The position numbers and the translations under genes were made by a program. A stretch of DNA of 64,000 nt from Gp1-AA122 sp035631655 (GTDB lineage Bacteria; Acidobacteriota; Terriglobia; Terriglobales; Acidobacteriaceae). Below the pieces are notes generated by a model, which was not told the DNA's origin, did no database searches, and worked only from the letters and a program-made list of their open reading frames with translations. Positions 45,550 through 54,151 of the stretch are shown piece after piece (within the stretch, counting starts at the first letter, position 1; every line of letters starts with the position of its first letter). The stretch spans positions 65,141-129,140 of the forward strand of contig DASQIH010000181.1 of the NCBI GenBank assembly GCA_035631655.1, given 5' to 3'.

Positions 45550-46788
45550 ATGACAACCGCTCCCACCATTCAGGACAAAGCTCCAAAGCCGGCCGGACTT
45601 CTGCCGAAGAACGTCCAGTCCTGGCTGCTCGTCGGTCTCGCCGTGCTCATGGTGCTCATCATGTGGCTTACGGGAGGGAAGAAGCCGCCCGTACCGGCGA
45701 AGGGCGCTCCGCCTGCGCCCGCCGTGCTGCCGCCTCTCGAAGTAAACGAGGCAAAGATCATCGAGATGCAGAAGCGTATTGAGGATTTGCAGCGCGAGCA
45801 AGCCGTCGCGCAGAACGCGCTTGCCCAGCAGGTACGGACGTTGCCGCGGGTTGATTCAGTCGGACAGACACAGCCCGGGCAACCGCAAACATACGGCAAC
45901 CCACCCGAGAAACCCGAAGATGCCATTCAAGCGGAGCGCAAGAAGCGAGACTACCTCTCCCTTTTCGCCTCAAACGTTGCTTTGTCCTACCGCAAAGCAA
46001 GTGTGGCGCACGAAGAAAACGCGCCTGTCGCTCAGTCTACGGCGGACCTCAATGCGACCCAACTCGCGGAGTTGCTCAAGCCCTTGCAGCTTCCGAGTCC
46101 TTCGCTTCCCTCTGCGCAGCCGCCCAAGCCTTCCGCCGAAGAAGGCCGAAAGGAGGAATCACATCCGATCGCGCCGCCTGCGGTATCTGCGGCCGCGACG
46201 GGAAAAACCTACGTTCTATTCGAAGGAACCGTACTCGAAACCGCCCTCATCAACCGGCTCGATGGGCAATTTACTGGGCCCGTCGAATGCTTGCTGACCA
46301 ACGACGTTTTTTCTCACGACCGCCAGCACCTCTTGATTCCGTCCGGAACGAAGCTGCTCGGCGAAACCCGCAAGGTCGAAGCCTTCGGCCAGACCCGTCT
46401 CGCCGTTATCTTCCACCGTCTCGTCATGCCTGATGGATTTTCGGGGAGCCTCGACCGCTTCCAGGGACTCAATCAAATTGGTGACGCCGGTCTCCGCGAC
46501 CAGGTCAACAACCACTACCTCCGCATCTTCGGCACATCGCTCGCCCTCGGCGCGATCGGTGCTGTGGCCGAAGCTGGAACGTCTGGTGCGCTCACCGCTT
46601 CCGGTGGCGACCTCATGCGTCAGGGTTTCGCGCAAAGCACCGCGCAATCCTCAGCGCAGATCCTCGACAAATTCCTGAACGTTCTTCCGACCATCACGAT
46701 CCGCGAGGGGCACCGGGTCAAAGTCTATCTGTCGGGCGACCTCGCGCTCCCCGACTACACGAACCACACCATGCCTTCAAATCTCTGA
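45550..46788 (+). CDS. virB10: VirB10/TrbI-like T4SS core protein
   Basis: 412 aa. Cytoplasmic N-terminus, one membrane span at about 23-42 (SWLLVGLAVLMVLIMWLTGG), a Pro-rich periplasmic stretch (PPVPAKGAPPAPAVLPPLEV) and a coiled-coil (AKIIEMQKRIEDLQREQAVA). The C-terminal TrbI domain has VLFEGTVLETALINRLDGQF, PSGTKLLGETRKVEAFGQTR and REGHRVKVYLSGDLALPDY. It spans the envelope and transmits ATP energy to the outer-membrane channel. Confidence 0.94.
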   Translation: MTTAPTIQDKAPKPAGLLPKNVQSWLLVGLAVLMVLIMWLTGGKKPPVPAKGAPPAPAVLPPLEVNEAKIIEMQKRIEDLQREQAVAQNALAQQVRTLPRVDSVGQTQPGQPQTYGNPPEKPEDAIQAERKKRDYLSLFASNVALSYRKASVAHEENAPVAQSTADLNATQLAELLKPLQLPSPSLPSAQPPKPSAEEGRKEESHPIAPPAVSAAATGKTYVLFEGTVLETALINRLDGQFTGPVECLLTNDVFSHDRQHLLIPSGTKLLGETRKVEAFGQTRLAVIFHRLVMPDGFSGSLDRFQGLNQIGDAGLRDQVNNHYLRIFGTSLALGAIGAVAEAGTSGALTASGGDLMRQGFAQSTAQSSAQILDKFLNVLPTITIREGHRVKVYLSGDLALPDYTNHTMPSNL

Positions 46789-46808
46789 GGAAAGAAAGGA
46801 AGAAGTCC

Positions 46809-47624
46809 GTGAGAAAGAAACTCTTCGCCGTATTGCTTGTGACCGTTCTCTGCGTTGGCACTGTGTCTGCTCAGTTCGGTAGCGGGATCGTCTACGACCC
46901 AACGAACTACAGCAACGCTGTGCTGCGCTACCAGCAGTTGCAGCAACACCTGCTCCAACTGCAAAGGACGTACACCCAGATCGTCACCGCCTACAATCTG
47001 GCGCTCCAGATGTCGCGCAACCTCAAAAATATGCCCGCGCGATATCGCGCGCAATTCTCGAACTGGCGCAAGGTCACCGCCACAAACACCTACGGCAACA
47101 CATCGGGCTGGCTGACAGGGGTGAACGCTGACCTCAACACAGTAAACGGCTATTTGCGAGCCACCACACAGCTCAGTCAGTTCAACCCGGCCGCTCTCTC
47201 CAACATGCCTGATTTCGAGCAGGCCCGCATCAAGTCGCAATACGCGTCCGTCGAGCTTGCCGACGGCGCGAACATGAATGCCCTCTCCACCATCGGAGCG
47301 ATCCGCGGCAACGCCGCGGCTCTCGAAACCCGCATGAGCAACCTGGAGCAGGATTCACTCTCCGACGACTCCAGCCTCAACTCCGAAGTGGCCGTCCTGA
47401 ACAAAATCAACGCGACCAACGTTCTCACACTTCGCTCGATTCAGGACACAAACAAGCTCCTCGCTTCGCTCTTGGAACAACAGACCATCGGCGCGAAGCA
47501 GCAACGCGAAATGACCACGAACGCAATCAATGCTGAAATCAGCCGGCAGACAAGCCTAAGCGCGAATCTGACCCAAGTCACCGGCTCATTGACCAACTCT
47601 TTGCAGAACTTCCGTATGCCGTGA
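46809..47624 (+). CDS. VirB5/TrbJ-like T4SS protein
   Basis: 271 aa with a signal peptide (MRKKLFAVLLVTVLCVGTVS-AQ). The mature start GIVYDPTNYSNAVLRYQQLQ is the TrbJ/VirB5 hallmark (VxDPTNY), followed by long coiled-coil helices (LQQHLLQLQRTYTQIVTAYN, NALSTIGAIRGNAAALETRM, LASLLEQQTIGAKQQREMTT). VirB5-class proteins cap the pilus tip. It lies between virB10 and virB6 as in Trb-like orders. Confidence 0.88.
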   Translation: MRKKLFAVLLVTVLCVGTVSAQFGSGIVYDPTNYSNAVLRYQQLQQHLLQLQRTYTQIVTAYNLALQMSRNLKNMPARYRAQFSNWRKVTATNTYGNTSGWLTGVNADLNTVNGYLRATTQLSQFNPAALSNMPDFEQARIKSQYASVELADGANMNALSTIGAIRGNAAALETRMSNLEQDSLSDDSSLNSEVAVLNKINATNVLTLRSIQDTNKLLASLLEQQTIGAKQQREMTTNAINAEISRQTSLSANLTQVTGSLTNSLQNFRMP

Positions 47625-47662
47625 GCTGTTTTTCCTATCGGGGACACGAAGGAGCCGAGACC

Positions 47663-48526
47663 ATGCAGACCGATTTCCTGCAGTTCATGTATCAGGCGAT
47701 CAACGATCTCCTGACGCAGAACCTCGGCTTCTTCGATGCCATGGGCCAGAACCTCTTCCGAATGTTCGCCACGATTCTCATCGCCTGGTACGGCATCAAG
47801 TCCGCCCTTTCCGCCGCGAGCGGGAAGTACACCTTTCAGTTCGACAACTTCGCCGGCCTCCTGCTCACCATCGCTTTCGGGTTCGCGATGGTGAATTACT
47901 ACAGCACGCCGATCCCCGGAATCGGTGTCAGCTTCCACAACCTGATCACCGACGAAGCACAGTTCCTCGCCAACAAGATCAATCAAACCGAGTTGCAAAC
48001 CATCGTGGACCGCATCGGCGACTTTGAGGCCCGCATCGACGCACCCGGCGTCACCGACTTCCTGGGCATGGCCATCTATATCATCGTCATCATCCTGCTT
48101 GCCGCCGCTCAGGCGATCTCCATTGTCGTTATCGCGTATGGATTCATCGCGACCGCCGTTTGCGTGCTCGTCGGCCCCATCTTTGTACCCTTTTTTATTG
48201 TGCCTAAGCTTGAATGGCTCTTCTGGGGCTGGCTCCGCTGTTTCCTTCAATACGCGTTCTATGAAGTCATAGCCGCCGCGGTCGTCTACATCATCGGCAA
48301 CCTTATTATTGGTGTGCTCACACTTCAGGGCACCGGCAACATCTCCAGCCTCCAACTCATCGGCTGGTTTCCGGTCCTTCTCATCACGTTCGTCGCTTCG
48401 ATTTACGTCCTCCTTAAAGTGCCCGCTCTGACGAATCACATCTTCAGCGGCACCGCTGGCGGAAGCTCTGCCGGAATCCTTGAAGCGCCGGCGGCTGCGG
48501 CGGCCGCCGTGGCGAGGGAGCTCTGA
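47663..48526 (+). CDS. virB6: VirB6/TrbL-like polytopic T4SS protein
   Basis: 287 aa from the ATG at 47663, with ACGAAGGAG at good distance (an earlier in-frame start at 47621 overlaps the previous gene and lacks a Shine-Dalgarno). About six spans, e.g. NLFRMFATILIAWYGIKSAL, FAGLLLTIAFGFAMVNYYST, AIYIIVIILLAAAQAISIVV, ATAVCVLVGPIFVPFFIVPK, LIGWFPVLLITFVASIYVLL. The C-terminal Ala/Gly-rich tail is typical. It forms part of the inner-membrane translocation pore. Its stop abuts the virB8 start. Confidence 0.85.
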   Translation: MQTDFLQFMYQAINDLLTQNLGFFDAMGQNLFRMFATILIAWYGIKSALSAASGKYTFQFDNFAGLLLTIAFGFAMVNYYSTPIPGIGVSFHNLITDEAQFLANKINQTELQTIVDRIGDFEARIDAPGVTDFLGMAIYIIVIILLAAAQAISIVVIAYGFIATAVCVLVGPIFVPFFIVPKLEWLFWGWLRCFLQYAFYEVIAAAVVYIIGNLIIGVLTLQGTGNISSLQLIGWFPVLLITFVASIYVLLKVPALTNHIFSGTAGGSSAGILEAPAAAAAAVAREL

Positions 48527-49197
48527 TGGATCGCGATGCCTCGTTCTACGACGCCAAGCGTTTGTATCTCGAATCCTACGGTGACCCGATGGTGACCAAC
48601 ACCTATCTCAAGATTGCCCTCGCGCTCCTCTCGCTCGTCTGCGTGGCGCTGGCGCTGATCGATCTTCGAACGATTCGCACGTTTGAGAACTTTCGACCTC
48701 TTGTGATCCGCATCGACGACCTCGGCCGTGCCGAAGCCATCAACTATCACAACTTCGAGTACAAGCCGCAGGATGCCGAAGCAAAATACTTCCTCTCGCA
48801 GTTCACCAAGCTCTACTACCGCCGTAACCGCTACACCATTCAGGACGACTTCGCGAAGTCGCTCTATTTTCTCGACGGAAAACTCGCGAACGGCATCCTC
48901 GACACCTACCGCAAAGACGACATCATCCGGAAGTTCCTCACAAACACGTCATCCTCCGAAATCGATATCGATGTGAAGAAGGTTTCGCTCGAAGAACTCC
49001 AGACTCCTCCCTATCGCGCCCGCGTCGATTTCTACATGGTTTATTACTCGCCCGCGGACCACAGCGAGCTGAAGCGCGACCTGTACACCGCGAACTTCGT
49101 TTTTATCTTCCAATCGCGGGTTCCGAATGAATTGATCCCCATCAATCCGCTGGGGCTGACGATCTCCTACTTCCGCGAAGATCAGGCATTCAAATGA
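48526..49197 (+). CDS. virB8: VirB8/TrbF-like T4SS protein
   Basis: 223 aa. Short cytoplasmic N-terminus (YDAKRLYLESYGDPMVTNTY), one span (LKIALALLSLVCVALALIDL), then a periplasmic NTF2-like domain (AEAINYHNFEYKPQDAEAKY, FLSQFTKLYYRRNRYTIQDD, NFVFIFQSRVPNELIPINPL). TrbF-type features include Y-L-x-S-YGD near the N-terminus. It overlaps the virB6 stop by 1 bp and organises the inner-membrane complex. Confidence 0.9.
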   Translation: MDRDASFYDAKRLYLESYGDPMVTNTYLKIALALLSLVCVALALIDLRTIRTFENFRPLVIRIDDLGRAEAINYHNFEYKPQDAEAKYFLSQFTKLYYRRNRYTIQDDFAKSLYFLDGKLANGILDTYRKDDIIRKFLTNTSSSEIDIDVKKVSLEELQTPPYRARVDFYMVYYSPADHSELKRDLYTANFVFIFQSRVPNELIPINPLGLTISYFREDQAFK

Positions 49198-49433
49198 ACT
49201 CTTTGCGGCACGCAGAGAAAGGAGTCGCGGGCGTCCGCCTGGCAGCCTCGGCCCAACCTCCGCGCGCCACCTCTTTCTTTACTCACTGGCCATCCTCCTC
49301 GCACTCGTCACAGCCCGTCCCACCATTCTTCGCCCTCCGAACAAACGGCACGCGTCAGGAGAGCCTCGGCTGCTGCGGACTTCCGCCCGCTCCTCCTTCG
49401 GAACTGAATTTTCTAGACCCCGGAGATTTGTAG
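49194..49433 (+). CDS. Doubtful small ORF after virB8
   Basis: 79 aa, ATGA overlap with the virB8 stop, but the composition is odd (PSSSHSSQPVPPFFALRTNG). Another frame through the same DNA reads a hydrophobic LFLYSLAILLALVTA that looks more like a membrane segment but has no start codon nearby. Either this is a real small gene, or an ancestral membrane/lipoprotein gene has a frameshift between about 49215 and 49265. Only the overlap and the operon position support it. Confidence 0.35.
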   Translation: MNSLRHAEKGVAGVRLAASAQPPRATSFFTHWPSSSHSSQPVPPFFALRTNGTRQESLGCCGLPPAPPSELNFLDPGDL

Positions 49434-49439
49434 GAACAG

Positions 49440-49733
49440 ATGATTGCGAACGCACTCCTCATCACCATCGCCTTCCTTCTTGCCTACGGCTTCTGGCTCA
49501 TGGGCGAGCTGAAGTTCATGGCGGCGTATAAAGGGGTCCTGCTCCACGCCTACGGAGATTGGATTTGTGCATCGATCGCCGTCTTGTTTTTCAACGTATT
49601 CGGCGCTGTCCTCCTGCTGCAGCGAAAGTTTCTTCTGAAGAACACGGGCCGCAAACTTTCCCATCTCGACAGACAGTTCCATGTCGGACAGGTCGAGATG
49701 CCCGCACCGTCTCAAAACGAGGAGCCTTTCTGA
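49440..49733 (+). CDS. Small inner-membrane protein of the transfer operon
   Basis: 97 aa, two spans (ALLITIAFLLAYGFWLMGEL and WICASIAVLFFNVFGAVLLL) and a polar C-terminal tail ending EMPAPSQNEEPF, reminiscent of an SSB-tip-like acidic-PF end. It sits between the T4SS genes and the putative relaxase, whose ATG begins 2 bp after its stop. No family is recognised; it may be a transfer-accessory or exclusion protein. Confidence 0.65.
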   Translation: MIANALLITIAFLLAYGFWLMGELKFMAAYKGVLLHAYGDWICASIAVLFFNVFGAVLLLQRKFLLKNTGRKLSHLDRQFHVGQVEMPAPSQNEEPF

Positions 49734-49734
49734 T

Positions 49735-50634
49735 ATGTCCCGGGATGCATTTCCGAACGAACCGGAGATTGACGTCCGTGCAGAACGCGCTGCGGTTCCC
49801 GTACACCGCGACAGTGATCGTGACCCCAACAGCGACAACCAGACTGTCGCGCCGAGAGACGACCACGCGAGACCAGAAATAGGCGACTCCGTCCGCGCCT
49901 ACTATCTGAGGGATCGGGCCTACCTCCTCCGTGAGTCCGAGTTCACCACGCTCGTCGAAATCGGCAAATTTAGAGTCATCAATTCGAAAGACCTGGCTCA
50001 GTTTGGCTACGCCGGCGATGCCAAACGATTAAACCGTGACGTTCGTCATCTGGTGCAGCAGGGATTTGTCGCCGTCAGGTCCACTGGGACGGGTAGCTGG
50101 GAACAGGAAAGCCTCCTTGTTCTCACCAAGAAAGCTAAACGTCTCCTCATCCAATCGGGCCGCATGCCCGAGGGGCAGGCGATCTATCACGGCCTCGTGA
50201 AGCCGCGCGAAGCCAGCCATGACGCAGCGCTATATCGCCTCTACCAGAGGGAATCCGCACGGATCGAGAGTGCGGGAGGAAGGCCGCTCCGCGTTGCGCT
50301 CGACTATGAATTGAAGCGGAATCTGCACCGCGCACTGGCTCAGCTCGGCGATCAGGGTCAAACCCGCGAAGCGCGCGAACGCGTGGCTGAACGGCAAGGA
50401 CTCGTTCTCGTCAATGACAAGGTGCAGGTTCCCGATCTTCGCCTCGAATACGAAACGGCAGATCACGAATACAGACACGTCGATTTGGAACTAGCCACAC
50501 GGAACTATCGGCCGCGCGCGTTGGCGCAAAAAGCGAAGGCCGGGTTTTCGATCTATGCCCCTCGCGAAGACGCCTCGAAACTACGACGCATTTTCGACGA
50601 GTCCGAACTCACTGCACGGATTTTCGCATTATGA
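49735..50634 (+). CDS. Replication-relaxation family protein, possible MOBC-like relaxase
   Basis: 299 aa from the ATG at 49735. After a polar 60-residue start, a winged-helix is visible (FTTLVEIGKFRVINSKDLAQ, RLNRDVRHLVQQGFVAVRS), then LLVLTKKAKRLLI and a KPREASHDAALYRLY segment. The C-terminal part has a restriction-fold-like signature: VPDLRLEY (P233-D234), RHVDLELAT (D250, E252) and K266/K268 in AQKAKAGF. The Replic_Relax family includes MOBC relaxases with a PD-(D/E)XK-type fold. If so, this is the transfer nickase, because no classical MOBP/MOBF/MOBQ relaxase is visible. A non-catalytic accessory role is the alternative. Confidence 0.55.
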   Translation: MSRDAFPNEPEIDVRAERAAVPVHRDSDRDPNSDNQTVAPRDDHARPEIGDSVRAYYLRDRAYLLRESEFTTLVEIGKFRVINSKDLAQFGYAGDAKRLNRDVRHLVQQGFVAVRSTGTGSWEQESLLVLTKKAKRLLIQSGRMPEGQAIYHGLVKPREASHDAALYRLYQRESARIESAGGRPLRVALDYELKRNLHRALAQLGDQGQTREARERVAERQGLVLVNDKVQVPDLRLEYETADHEYRHVDLELATRNYRPRALAQKAKAGFSIYAPREDASKLRRIFDESELTARIFAL

Positions 50635-51638
50635 ATATCGACGGTGTATACCTCTCGGCCTTGCAGGCCTTCGGATACACCGAGGAAGAGGCTCGGTTTC
50701 TCTACCTCGTAGCGACGCATTCCGGTTACTTCGTCGCGCGGCAGTTTCTCGCCTTCGCCGGCGTGCAGTGGGGCAAGCGCACCACGCTGTTCTGGAACAA
50801 ACTCCAATCTTCCAAACACGCGCGAACGAGCTCGATGCCGAGGCACCGAGCTGTCTATCACCTCTTCGCCCGGAAGCTCTATCGGCAGCTCGGCCGCGAA
50901 AACCTGCGCAACCGCCGCCGGCATGAACTCGAATACATTCAGACACGAATCGCCATCCTCGATTTCGTGCTCGCGAATCCCTCCCTTTCCTACCTCGAGA
51001 CGGAGGGCGACAAAGTCGCCTTTTTCTGCCGCCACCTGCAAATCGAGGCGAGGCATCTCCCGTCAAAAACCTACCTTGGACGCCGCACCATTCAACCCAC
51101 AGTTCGGTATTTCGTGGACCGCTTTCCGATGTTCTTTTCGGAAGCGGATTCTCGATCGAACATCGTTACGTTTTCCTTCATTCAAGGCAGCGAAGCCAAC
51201 CTCGCCGCTTTTGTTCACCACCTGCACGCGTACTCACCATTGTTTCGTGAACTACGAGAGTTTCGCTTTCTTTACCTGTCTCGAATCGATGCATATTTCG
51301 CGAAGGCGCGCGAGCTGTTCCATGCGCTGGTGACCGTTCCGCTCGAGTCGAATCCTGCGGACGATCTGCTCCGCTACTTCGCCATCCGCAAAGCTTGGGA
51401 CCTGCACCAGTACGGCTCGCTCAGCGAAGCCGACCTGGTCTTTCGGAATATGTCAAAGGAGCGGTTTGCCGGGGAACGATTCGAACACTTCTATCGTTCA
51501 TGGAAAGCGGACCGTCTTCCTGAATCTCAGATCCGAGCGACATTCCGCGGCCACCACCTGCCCCACATAACCCATTTTGAAGCGCGAATTCTCAAACCCT
51601 TCGCTGTCGCCGGTGAAGTGGAGGAGGAGCAACGGTGA
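50631..51638 (+). CDS. Unknown conserved-looking protein of the transfer region
   Basis: 335 aa, ATGA overlap with the putative relaxase gene, so the two are co-translated. The N-terminus FGYTEEEARFLYLVATHSGY and FVARQFLAFAGVQWGKRTTL reads like a helical DNA-binding region. The centre has RNRRRHELEYIQTRIAILDF and YFVDRFPMFFSE, and the C-terminus is helical and aromatic (RFEHFYRSWKADRLPESQIR). No known domain is recognised. Its coupling to the relaxase candidate and position just before the large inverted repeat suggest a relaxosome or DNA-processing role. Confidence 0.7.
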   Translation: MNIDGVYLSALQAFGYTEEEARFLYLVATHSGYFVARQFLAFAGVQWGKRTTLFWNKLQSSKHARTSSMPRHRAVYHLFARKLYRQLGRENLRNRRRHELEYIQTRIAILDFVLANPSLSYLETEGDKVAFFCRHLQIEARHLPSKTYLGRRTIQPTVRYFVDRFPMFFSEADSRSNIVTFSFIQGSEANLAAFVHHLHAYSPLFRELREFRFLYLSRIDAYFAKARELFHALVTVPLESNPADDLLRYFAIRKAWDLHQYGSLSEADLVFRNMSKERFAGERFEHFYRSWKADRLPESQIRATFRGHHLPHITHFEARILKPFAVAGEVEEEQR

Positions 51639-51744
51639 AGAAGGTAGGAATTACAGCCTGCACTCGGCCCTGCTTCGGGTCCTTCACCTTGTGGCACAGG
51701 CATGTCTTGAAGAATCAAGGAGAAGGCGTAGGCAGAAAGGAAAA

Positions 51745-51878
51745 GTGCCCGGCGGAAAAAATTCCAAATCGGGCGGGAGCGACCCCACTTTTCGGGCTTT
51801 CAGCCGCCCAAAAAGTTTTGGGAGTCGCTCCCGCCCTAGGCATCGTTTTCGCTGCCTTGGATTTTTTCCGCCGGGCAC
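51745..51878. repeat. Large nested inverted repeat (cruciform), oriT candidate
   Basis: Outer arms 51745-51767 and 51857-51878 pair over 22 bp with one bulged T (arm begins GTGCCCGGCGGAAAAAAT). Inner arms GGGCGGGAGCGAC (51771-51783) and GTCGCTCCCGCCC (51824-51836) are perfect. A third, bulged stem pairs CACTTTTCGGGC with GCCCAAAAAGTTTTG, and a side hairpin GGCA...TGCC sits at about 51839-51856. It lies in the 279-bp gap between the relaxase-linked genes and a small gene plus VirD4. Confidence 0.85.
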
Positions 51879-51917
51879 AGAGAGTTTCGGAAGTCGAAGC
51901 ATAAAGGAGGAAGCACC

Positions 51918-52157
51918 ATGTCCATCATCAAGAAGGCCCCCCCAATTCTTACCCGCGAATTTCGTTTGGAGGAGCCCGTCAGTCTCCTTCTGGACGACTA
52001 CGCGCAGTTCATCGAAAGCAGCGCCGACCACGTTCTGAATTCCGCCATCAAGAAAACTCTCTGGCGGGACCAGGACTACCACAAATGGAGAGAGCAGAAG
52101 AAGAGCGCGGACAACGGCGCTGGCCGGCGTGGACCGGAGGCTGCGACGAAATCATGA
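51918..52157 (+). CDS. Small protein preceding VirD4 (possible RHH/relaxosome accessory)
   Basis: 79 aa with a strong Shine-Dalgarno (AAAGGAGGAAGC before the ATG) and an ATGA overlap with virD4. The core ILTREFRLEEPVSLLLDDYA, QFIESSADHVLNSAIKKTLW has the length and strand-helix-helix pattern of ribbon-helix-helix DNA-binding proteins, which would suit oriT binding next to the cruciform. This fold call is tentative. The C-terminus is disordered and charged. Confidence 0.65.
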   Translation: MSIIKKAPPILTREFRLEEPVSLLLDDYAQFIESSADHVLNSAIKKTLWRDQDYHKWREQKKSADNGAGRRGPEAATKS

Positions 52158-54151
52158 TGCAGCGAGTCCTTGCGTCGCGGCACTTCCTCGCCAGCCTGCT
52201 GGCGCTGGGAACGGGTGCGCTTCTTTTCTATGCGCGCCCGCTCCCGGAAGAGTCGTTCTTTCTTCATTTGATTTCACTGCGCGCGCCAAACGCCTTCGTA
52301 AGCTTCCAGTGGCTCTACAACGTGTGCCTTTTCACCACACCTTACCTTCTCTATCTCGCGATGCTTTCAGCGCTCTATGTCGCGACCCTAAGATATCGGC
52401 AGCGGGTCTCGCCAGGCCACCCTCCGCTGTATCCCGATCCGAAGAAGCGCGAGGAACTTTTCCTGGTGGTGGGCGAAGTTCACGATCCCCGCAAGCCGGG
52501 CCCCAGCCCGACTCCTCACTGGCTGACCATTCCTGAGCGCGGATTGTTCACCGGAACCGTCATTCTTGGAGCGGTCGGTTCGGGCAAGACCGCGACAGCC
52601 ATGTATCCGTTTGCGGAACAGATTCTGGCGTTCAAGGCAAAGGACAAAGAACGCAGGATCGGCGCGTTAGTCCTGGAGGTGAAAGGCGATTTTTGCCGCA
52701 AGGTGAAGGAGATTCTCGACCGTCACGAACGAGGAGAGGATTTCATCGAGATCAGCCTCGATTCCGAGTACCGCTACAATCCCCTGCACAACGACCTCGA
52801 TGCCTACGCTCTCGCCTTCAATATCGCATCCTTATTAAACAATCTGTTCGGACGGGGTAAGGAACCATTCTGGCAGCAGGCCTACACCAATCTCGTCAAA
52901 TTCATCATCCTTCTGCACAAAATCGCCTACGACTACGTCACCCTATTCAATGTCTACGAGTGCGCCATTTCACCTCCATTGCTGGAACAACGCATTCGCG
53001 AAGCCGAAGAGATCATCATGGGGCGTTATTTCGCGGCGGTAACTCCCGAAGTGTTTGCCACGCACCCGGTTGAACTCGCCGGCCTTGGTTTCAAACACGA
53101 CCCGGGAAAGGAACGCTATCTCGCGGAAGCTTCGAAAGAACTCTGGACGGAACTTCAGACGAGAGGGATCAAGGCAGAACCAATCACCATCCTCGACCCG
53201 GCATTTGCAGAACCGGACAGGCTCGAACAGCTCTACGCAGTCCAGCGCTGGTTTCGCGAAGACTGGAAACGGATCGAGCCGAAGCTCCGAACTTCCATCG
53301 TCGAAGGCATTTCCGTGTTCCTCTCGCTCTTTGACGACAATCCGAAAGTGAAACGGGTCTTTTGCCCGAAGAAGGAGTGCTACGACCCAAGACTCAACGC
53401 CAAAGGCCAGTACGGAAAGCCATTGCCTTCATTCTCTTGGCTCTTGGAACAAGGAGCGGTTTGCTCACTGAATTTCCCCGTCGGTATGAATGCCGGACTG
53501 GCCAAGGCCATCGGCGTCATGATGAAGCTCGATTTCGAACGCGCAGTGCTGAACCGCATCCCGCAAATCGAAGCGGAAAAAGAGCGGAATTTTCGCCAGG
53601 TTCTGTTTCTCTGCGACGAATACCAGCACTTCGCTACCGTCGGAGAAAGTGACCCGACCGGCGACGAGAAGTTCTTCAGCCTCTCCCGGCAAGCCAAGTG
53701 CATTCCCATCGTCGCGACGCAGAGCATCAGTTCGCTGCGCTCCGCGCTTCCCGGTGACAGTTGGAGAACGCTACTCCAGACCTTTCGGACAAAAATCTTT
53801 CTTTGCCTCTCGGACGACTTCTCCGCGAAGACAGCCAGCGAACTCTGCGGTCGTGAAGACCGTCTGAAAGTCAGCTACAACCTGTCGGAAAGCGGTCACG
53901 ACGCGAGCGTCAGCCTGCTCACTGGGAAAGCAGTTTCGCATCGGGCGAACATCACCGCTTCCAAGAGCTACAACACACAGACCGACTTCCGCTTCGACAT
54001 GAAGACGTTCACGGAACTACGAAACGCTCAGTCCGTCACGATTGCCTACGACGGGCTCAATCCGATTCCGCCGACGTTTTGTTACTTAAAGCCTTATTAC
54101 AACGACCCCAACAAATCCTATTTCGAGCAACTTGCCGCAGGAGAACTCTGA
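52154..54151 (+). CDS. virD4: VirD4/TraG-type coupling ATPase (T4CP)
   Basis: 665 aa from the ATG at 52154. Two N-terminal membrane spans (HFLASLLALGTGALLFYARP and NVCLFTTPYLLYLAMLSALY). Walker A GAVGSGKT at 139-146 and Walker B LFLCDEYQHF (D488), followed by FFSLSRQAKCIPIVATQSIS, the sensor segment of TraG/VirD4 proteins. It recruits the relaxosome to the T4SS. It overlaps virB11 by 1 bp (TGATG). Confidence 0.94.
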   Translation: MMQRVLASRHFLASLLALGTGALLFYARPLPEESFFLHLISLRAPNAFVSFQWLYNVCLFTTPYLLYLAMLSALYVATLRYRQRVSPGHPPLYPDPKKREELFLVVGEVHDPRKPGPSPTPHWLTIPERGLFTGTVILGAVGSGKTATAMYPFAEQILAFKAKDKERRIGALVLEVKGDFCRKVKEILDRHERGEDFIEISLDSEYRYNPLHNDLDAYALAFNIASLLNNLFGRGKEPFWQQAYTNLVKFIILLHKIAYDYVTLFNVYECAISPPLLEQRIREAEEIIMGRYFAAVTPEVFATHPVELAGLGFKHDPGKERYLAEASKELWTELQTRGIKAEPITILDPAFAEPDRLEQLYAVQRWFREDWKRIEPKLRTSIVEGISVFLSLFDDNPKVKRVFCPKKECYDPRLNAKGQYGKPLPSFSWLLEQGAVCSLNFPVGMNAGLAKAIGVMMKLDFERAVLNRIPQIEAEKERNFRQVLFLCDEYQHFATVGESDPTGDEKFFSLSRQAKCIPIVATQSISSLRSALPGDSWRTLLQTFRTKIFLCLSDDFSAKTASELCGREDRLKVSYNLSESGHDASVSLLTGKAVSHRANITASKSYNTQTDFRFDMKTFTELRNAQSVTIAYDGLNPIPPTFCYLKPYYNDPNKSYFEQLAAGEL

